DNA of 64,000 nt from Pelosinus sp. IPA-1 (GTDB lineage Bacteria > Bacillota > Negativicutes > DSM-13327): positions 1 through 64,000 of the forward strand of contig NZ_BSVC01000006.1 of the NCBI RefSeq assembly GCF_030269905.1, read 5' to 3'. The translations under genes were made by a program, and so were the position numbers. The notes under the pieces were generated by a model that worked only from the letters and a program-made list of their open reading frames with translations, did not search any database and was not told where the DNA came from. This document shows positions 60,956 to 64,000 of the stretch, in pieces (position 1 is the stretch's first letter; each line of letters starts with the position of its first letter).

Positions 60956-62422
60956 ATGAGAACCAATGGTGTAGAGTACTGGTATTCTGTAACAGTTTTT
61001 ATCGCAGCTAAGGGTACTCCCACAACCACACATCCTTCTTCTGGAGGGCATATGTGGTTTGGGTTGGAAGATTATACGAATGGTTATAAGATAGACTACT
61101 ATGGGTTTGCGTCGGCAAATGGATTGCCATGGGGACCGGGAACAGTTGTAACCAATGATAATGAGACATATCAATATTCCGCTTATTGTATAAAGTTTCC
61201 TCTTACGAAAGAACAGTATGCAGCAATTAATGAATATGTCTATTTAACCATTGAACATAAAACATCTGGGATAATATGGGGCAATGAAGTATTTAATGGA
61301 TACAGTGTATTCTCAAATAGTTGTGTTGACTTTACTTGGACTGCTCTTAGGCAAGCGGGGATTGGTAAAAGTCTCAACTTTTTTCTTGAGGATGGGCATT
61401 TGGTACCGACGTGGAATATACCTTTGCTAAAACAGGTTCACAAGCAATGGATGCCTGCATGGATTGCTGAGAACACATCTCCTTTTTATGGAGGTGTGGT
61501 AAATGATGAACGCACCAAGACTGAATACTGGGAACATGGTACAGGTGGCGCTGATGATTGGATGCCATCGGAAGAAAAGCATACTGTACCAATAAAAAAT
61601 GTATCATTAGTAAAAGAAAGTTATAAGCAATGGACATCTGAAGGAGAATTAAATAACACAAGTTCTACGTATACTGATGTGGTCAACAATAATATTGACA
61701 GAATCAAATATGAGAAAGATGGTATTGAAGGAAATGATAATTGGGCATTGAGTAAGCAAGATGAAACTTTAATCATGTTAATTCCAAATAACTTAACCCC
61801 AATTGTCACTTCCAATGTTGAAATTGAGCAAACCGAACCCCAGATCCAAGAGTTGTTTAGTCAGAAAATGATAAGTATAGTCAAAGAAAAATCACAAGGT
61901 TATGAAAATGATTTTTCAAAGGAATTTCTAGCCAGTGAAAGTATTGAAGAGTTAAATGAAACACAAAAAAAATATTTTAGCCTTCATAATATAAGTCAGT
62001 TACAACAGCAAGACGAAAAATTTACATTTAACCAAGAAAAGTTTTATGAAAACTATGATGAAAAGTTCAAAAGCTTATCAAGAGACCTAGGAACGATATC
62101 CAATGACATGTTCACTCGATCTGACAGTTTAATGCTTCAAATGAATAAGTATTTATTAAATGCTTTTTCTAACAAAAGTCAAGATGATGAAGATATAGGT
62201 ACTACTGTTGCTTTTCAGAGCAGTAATGGGGCATCTAATACTGTTTTTGTGCCTCAATATCAATCTAAGAGTGATTCTAGTCAAGTTTCCCTACAAAGTG
62301 GAGTAACAGCACAAGCAACAACTGTCAATATTGTAAACAATCTAGGAGTTACTCTGTCGGCGGTTTCTAATACTAGATGGAATGGAAAACAGCATGTAGT
62401 TGATGTGGAATTGAGCGCATAG
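60956..62422 (+). CDS. putative tailocin effector: permuted papain-fold domain plus tape-measure-like C-terminus
   Basis: A 488-residue protein with no signal peptide. Residues about 1-150 hold GGHMWFGLEDY and, later, NSCVDFTWTAL: a His-before-Cys order expected of a circularly permuted NlpC/P60-like (papain-fold) hydrolase, a type seen in secreted antibacterial toxins. Residues about 160-280 are two tandem repeats (KQW, D-x-W segments). A charged helical region follows (about 300-420). The last 36 residues match the tape measure C-terminus at 13 of 36 ungapped positions (VNxVN, G-V, W-x-G-x-Q). A TATAAT at 60917-60922 may be its own -10. ATG 60956 or TTG 60953 follow AAGGAG. No immunity gene is evident. 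The function is inferred. Confidence 0.72.
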   Translation: MRTNGVEYWYSVTVFIAAKGTPTTTHPSSGGHMWFGLEDYTNGYKIDYYGFASANGLPWGPGTVVTNDNETYQYSAYCIKFPLTKEQYAAINEYVYLTIEHKTSGIIWGNEVFNGYSVFSNSCVDFTWTALRQAGIGKSLNFFLEDGHLVPTWNIPLLKQVHKQWMPAWIAENTSPFYGGVVNDERTKTEYWEHGTGGADDWMPSEEKHTVPIKNVSLVKESYKQWTSEGELNNTSSTYTDVVNNNIDRIKYEKDGIEGNDNWALSKQDETLIMLIPNNLTPIVTSNVEIEQTEPQIQELFSQKMISIVKEKSQGYENDFSKEFLASESIEELNETQKKYFSLHNISQLQQQDEKFTFNQEKFYENYDEKFKSLSRDLGTISNDMFTRSDSLMLQMNKYLLNAFSNKSQDDEDIGTTVAFQSSNGASNTVFVPQYQSKSDSSQVSLQSGVTAQATTVNIVNNLGVTLSAVSNTRWNGKQHVVDVELSA

Positions 62423-62486
62423 TAGTGTTGTTTGTATTTTAGGTTAACAGTTAAAAATAAGAGAATTAAATATTCCAAAATGTATA

Positions 62487-62536
62487 ACATCCGCGTTTGC
62501 AAGGTATAGTAAAACCATTGCACGCGGATGTTTTTG
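62487..62536 (+). terminator. terminator at right edge of tail locus
   Basis: The stem ACATCCGCG (62487-62495) pairs with CGCGGATGT (62523-62531), extended by TGCAA/TTGCA with a two-base bulge, then TTTT. It ends the tail locus. Confidence 0.85.
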
Positions 62537-62598
62537 CTATTTTGGCAGCCTCAAAATAATATATAAATATCAGAATATAAAAACTTTTTCGCGAAACC

Positions 62599-62626
62599 TT
62601 GGCTTTTATATTTATTCTCGTATAAT
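62599..62626 (+). promoter_or_regulatory. candidate promoter of the ACT-domain gene
   Basis: TTGGCT, 16 bp, TATAAT (62621-62626), about 110 bp before ATG 62736. The 313-bp gap from 62423 contains only this and the terminator. Confidence 0.5.
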
Positions 62627-62735
62627 AGATATAAAGTAACATCTTTGTTAGTGTTACAAATGTATTTTTAAAATAGACAAGGGATAAAGTAGGCATTATA
62701 ATAATAAGATCGACAAAAAAATGGAGAGTGAAAAT

Positions 62736-63005
62736 ATGAAAGCAGTAATTACAATTGTAGGACAAGATCGGGTTGGTATTGTAGCTATGGTCAGCGAAAT
62801 TTTAGCAACGAACAGTGTAAATATTTTGAATATCAACCAAAATATTTTAGAAGGCTTTTTTAACATGGTAATGATTGTTGATATGGGCAGTAGTAAGATT
62901 AGTTTAAAGGATTTACAACAAGTTCTTAAAGGAAAAGGGCAAGAACTTGGACTGGATATTAAATTGCAGCACGAAGATATTTTCCAGATTATGCACCGAA
63001 TATAA
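62736..63005 (+). CDS. ACT-domain protein, UPF0237 family
   Basis: An 89-residue single ACT domain. It begins MKAVITIVGQDRVGIVAMVS, the amino-acid-binding fold of UPF0237 proteins, which are regularly paired with UPF0210. ATG 62736 follows GGAGAG at seven bases; the ATG at 62721 is too close to that site. The partner gene starts 18 bp later. The role is thought to be regulatory but is not established. Confidence 0.92.
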   Translation: MKAVITIVGQDRVGIVAMVSEILATNSVNILNINQNILEGFFNMVMIVDMGSSKISLKDLQQVLKGKGQELGLDIKLQHEDIFQIMHRI

Positions 63006-63023
63006 TAGTAAGGGGGAACGTTG

Positions 63024-64000
63024 ATGTTAACAATTCAAGAAATATTAGAAACAAACCGGATGATAGAACAAAACAATTTTGATGTTCGCACAATTACATT
63101 AGGAATTAGCTTACGGGATTGTTGTCATCCTGATATAAAAGTATTTTGCCAGAATGTGTATGAAAAAATTACTCGTGCTGGCGAACATTTAGTACGTACG
63201 GGCGAAGATATTGAAGCTGAATATGGAATTCCCATTATCAATAAACGTATATCTGTAACGCCGATTGCAATTGTTGCCGAGAGCTGTCATGCCGATAGTT
63301 ACGTTCCGGTGGCTCATGCTTTGGATGCTGCGGCAAAAACCGTTGGTGTTAACTTTATTGGTGGTTTTTCTGCGTTAGTCGAAAAGGGGTATACAAAAGG
63401 GGATCGAATACTCATTCAATCCATTCCAGAAGCTTTAGCCCAAACAGAGCGGGTATGTTCTTCCATCAATTTAGCCTCCACAAAGGCTGGCATTAACATG
63501 GATTGTGTCCGTGAAATGGGACAAATTATTAAGCGTACAGCGGAACTTACTAGTGATCGTGATGCTTTAGGCTGTGCAAAGTTAGTAGTATTTGCTAACG
63601 TTCCAGAAGATAATCCATTTATGGCTGGTGCTTTTCATGGCGTTGGTGAAGCAGAAAAGGTAATTAGTGTAGGGGTTAGTGGTCCTGGTGTGGTAAAAAG
63701 GGCCTTAGAAGAAGTAAGAGGAAAAGATTTTAGTGCTGTTGCTGAAACCATTAAGAAGACAGCCTTTAAAATTACTCGAGTAGGACAGCTTGTAGCTCAA
63801 GAGGCTTCTAGGCGTATGGGGGTTCCTTTTGGTATTATTGATTTATCTTTGGCGCCTACACCAGCAGTCGGAGATAGTGTGGCTCATATCTTGGAAGAAA
63901 TGGGCTTAGAAAGCTGTGGCGCTCCTGGAACGACTGCAGCCTTGGCTATATTAAATGATGCGGTCAAAAAGGGCGGGTTAATGGCGTCTTCTCATGTTGG
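63024..64000 (+). CDS. UPF0210 (DUF711) family protein, 3' end outside the window
   Basis: At least 325 residues of a UPF0210 protein, cut by the window end. Signatures are [14 protein letters not shown] near residue 21, [14 protein letters not shown] near 78, [16 protein letters not shown] near 112, [18 protein letters not shown] near 193, and the glycine-rich [17 protein letters not shown]. It is structurally linked to glycyl-radical or nucleotide-handling enzymes, but its reaction is unknown. It forms a two-gene operon with the ACT protein. ATG 63024 follows AGGGGGAA. Confidence 0.92.
   Translation, partial: MLTIQEILETNRMIEQNNFDVRTITLGISLRDCCHPDIKVFCQNVYEKITRAGEHLVRTGEDIEAEYGIPIINKRISVTPIAIVAESCHADSYVPVAHALDAAAKTVGVNFIGGFSALVEKGYTKGDRILIQSIPEALAQTERVCSSINLASTKAGINMDCVREMGQIIKRTAELTSDRDALGCAKLVVFANVPEDNPFMAGAFHGVGEAEKVISVGVSGPGVVKRALEEVRGKDFSAVAETIKKTAFKITRVGQLVAQEASRRMGVPFGIIDLSLAPTPAVGDSVAHILEEMGLESCGAPGTTAALAILNDAVKKGGLMASSHV

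Noticed and set aside
61992-62002. A third GTCAGTTACAA match inside the effector gene
   Set aside because: It lacks the second TGTCA box and the -10, and is explained by codons for Ser-Gln-Leu-Gln.
62281-62523. Minus-strand frame of 80 codons overlapping the effector 3' end
   Set aside because: It is fully opposite a well-supported gene, has no ribosome site, and its composition mirrors the complementary strand.
27111-62536. Complete or intact prophage
   Set aside because: No integrase, repressor-cro pair, replication, terminase, portal or capsid gene and no clear attachment repeats at the edges were seen.
62466-62765. Minus-strand frame of 99 codons as a possible immunity gene for the effector
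   Set aside because: It runs through the terminator and candidate promoter and into the start of the ACT gene, has no ribosome site and an odd Cys/Ile/Phe-rich composition. It is best explained as a shadow.
1-64000. CRISPR arrays, insertion sequences and tRNA genes
   Set aside because: No regularly spaced direct repeats, transposase-like frames or cloverleaf sequences were recognised on either strand. The only tandem repeats are those in the tape measure gene and the AGT run.

Overview
The window is about 64 kb of a low-GC, spore-forming, anaerobic bacterium, most likely a Negativicutes member close to Pelosinus or Sporomusa. The evidence is an alpha/beta small acid-soluble spore protein, class II superoxide reductase, a monomeric [FeFe]-hydrogenase-like protein, a biotin-free carboxyltransferase of the oxaloacetate decarboxylase / transcarboxylase type used by propionate formers, a PyrR-type uracil permease attenuator, and UPF0237/UPF0210 genes. 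TTG and GTG starts behind strong Shine-Dalgarno sequences are frequent. The genus is an inference.

Region 1 (1-27,077) is ordinary chromosome. It opens with the end of an rRNA operon (23S 3' end, 5S, terminator). It continues with an MFS transporter, class II aldolase, an RluA-type pseudouridine synthase, small hypothetical proteins, YajQ, uracil permease with its PyrR leader, superoxide reductase, a spore protein, asparaginyl-tRNA synthetase, a second MFS protein, an aminotransferase, a DUF47/PiT phosphate transport pair, a TGS-uridine kinase fusion, the carboxyltransferase, the hydrogenase, an amino acid permease, a GAF-GGDEF diguanylate cyclase, cysteine-rich small proteins (DUF1540, DUF896 with a metal-binding tail) and a thioredoxin reductase. 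Most transcription units end in clear hairpin-plus-T terminators.

Region 2 (27,100-62,540) is a headless phage-tail locus. No integrase, terminase, portal, protease or capsid gene is present. Module A (27.1-40.4 kb) has the gene order of a contractile, PBSX/R-type particle: regulator, sheath, tube, frameshifted chaperone, tape measure, LysM protein, hub, spike, PAAR tip, gp25, baseplate J, tail protein I, fibre and fibre chaperone. Module B (40.4-62.5 kb) has the order of a non-contractile, lambda/F-type tail: regulator, tube, frameshifted chaperone, tape measure, gpM, gpL, NlpC/P60 and gpJ. It contains two complete tip/fibre cassettes in tandem, then a lysis cassette, then a putative effector gene.

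The two modules look co-regulated. Each starts with the same operator-promoter (TGTCA-N6-TGTCAGTTACAAA with a -10 at fixed distance), then a small helix-turn-helix/sigma-like regulator, then the same 37-bp late-promoter-like element. The most novel observations are a permuted papain-fold effector whose C-terminus copies the C-terminal motif of the module B tape measure, and a pair of 26-27 residue zinc-binding microproteins, one closing each fibre cassette. Other notable features are two canonical -1 slippery heptamers, terminators inside the module A operon, and tandem repeats in the module A tape measure. The inference is an R-plus-F tailocin system possibly carrying a toxin. Region 3 (62,599-64,000) returns to housekeeping genes (ACT-domain protein and UPF0210).
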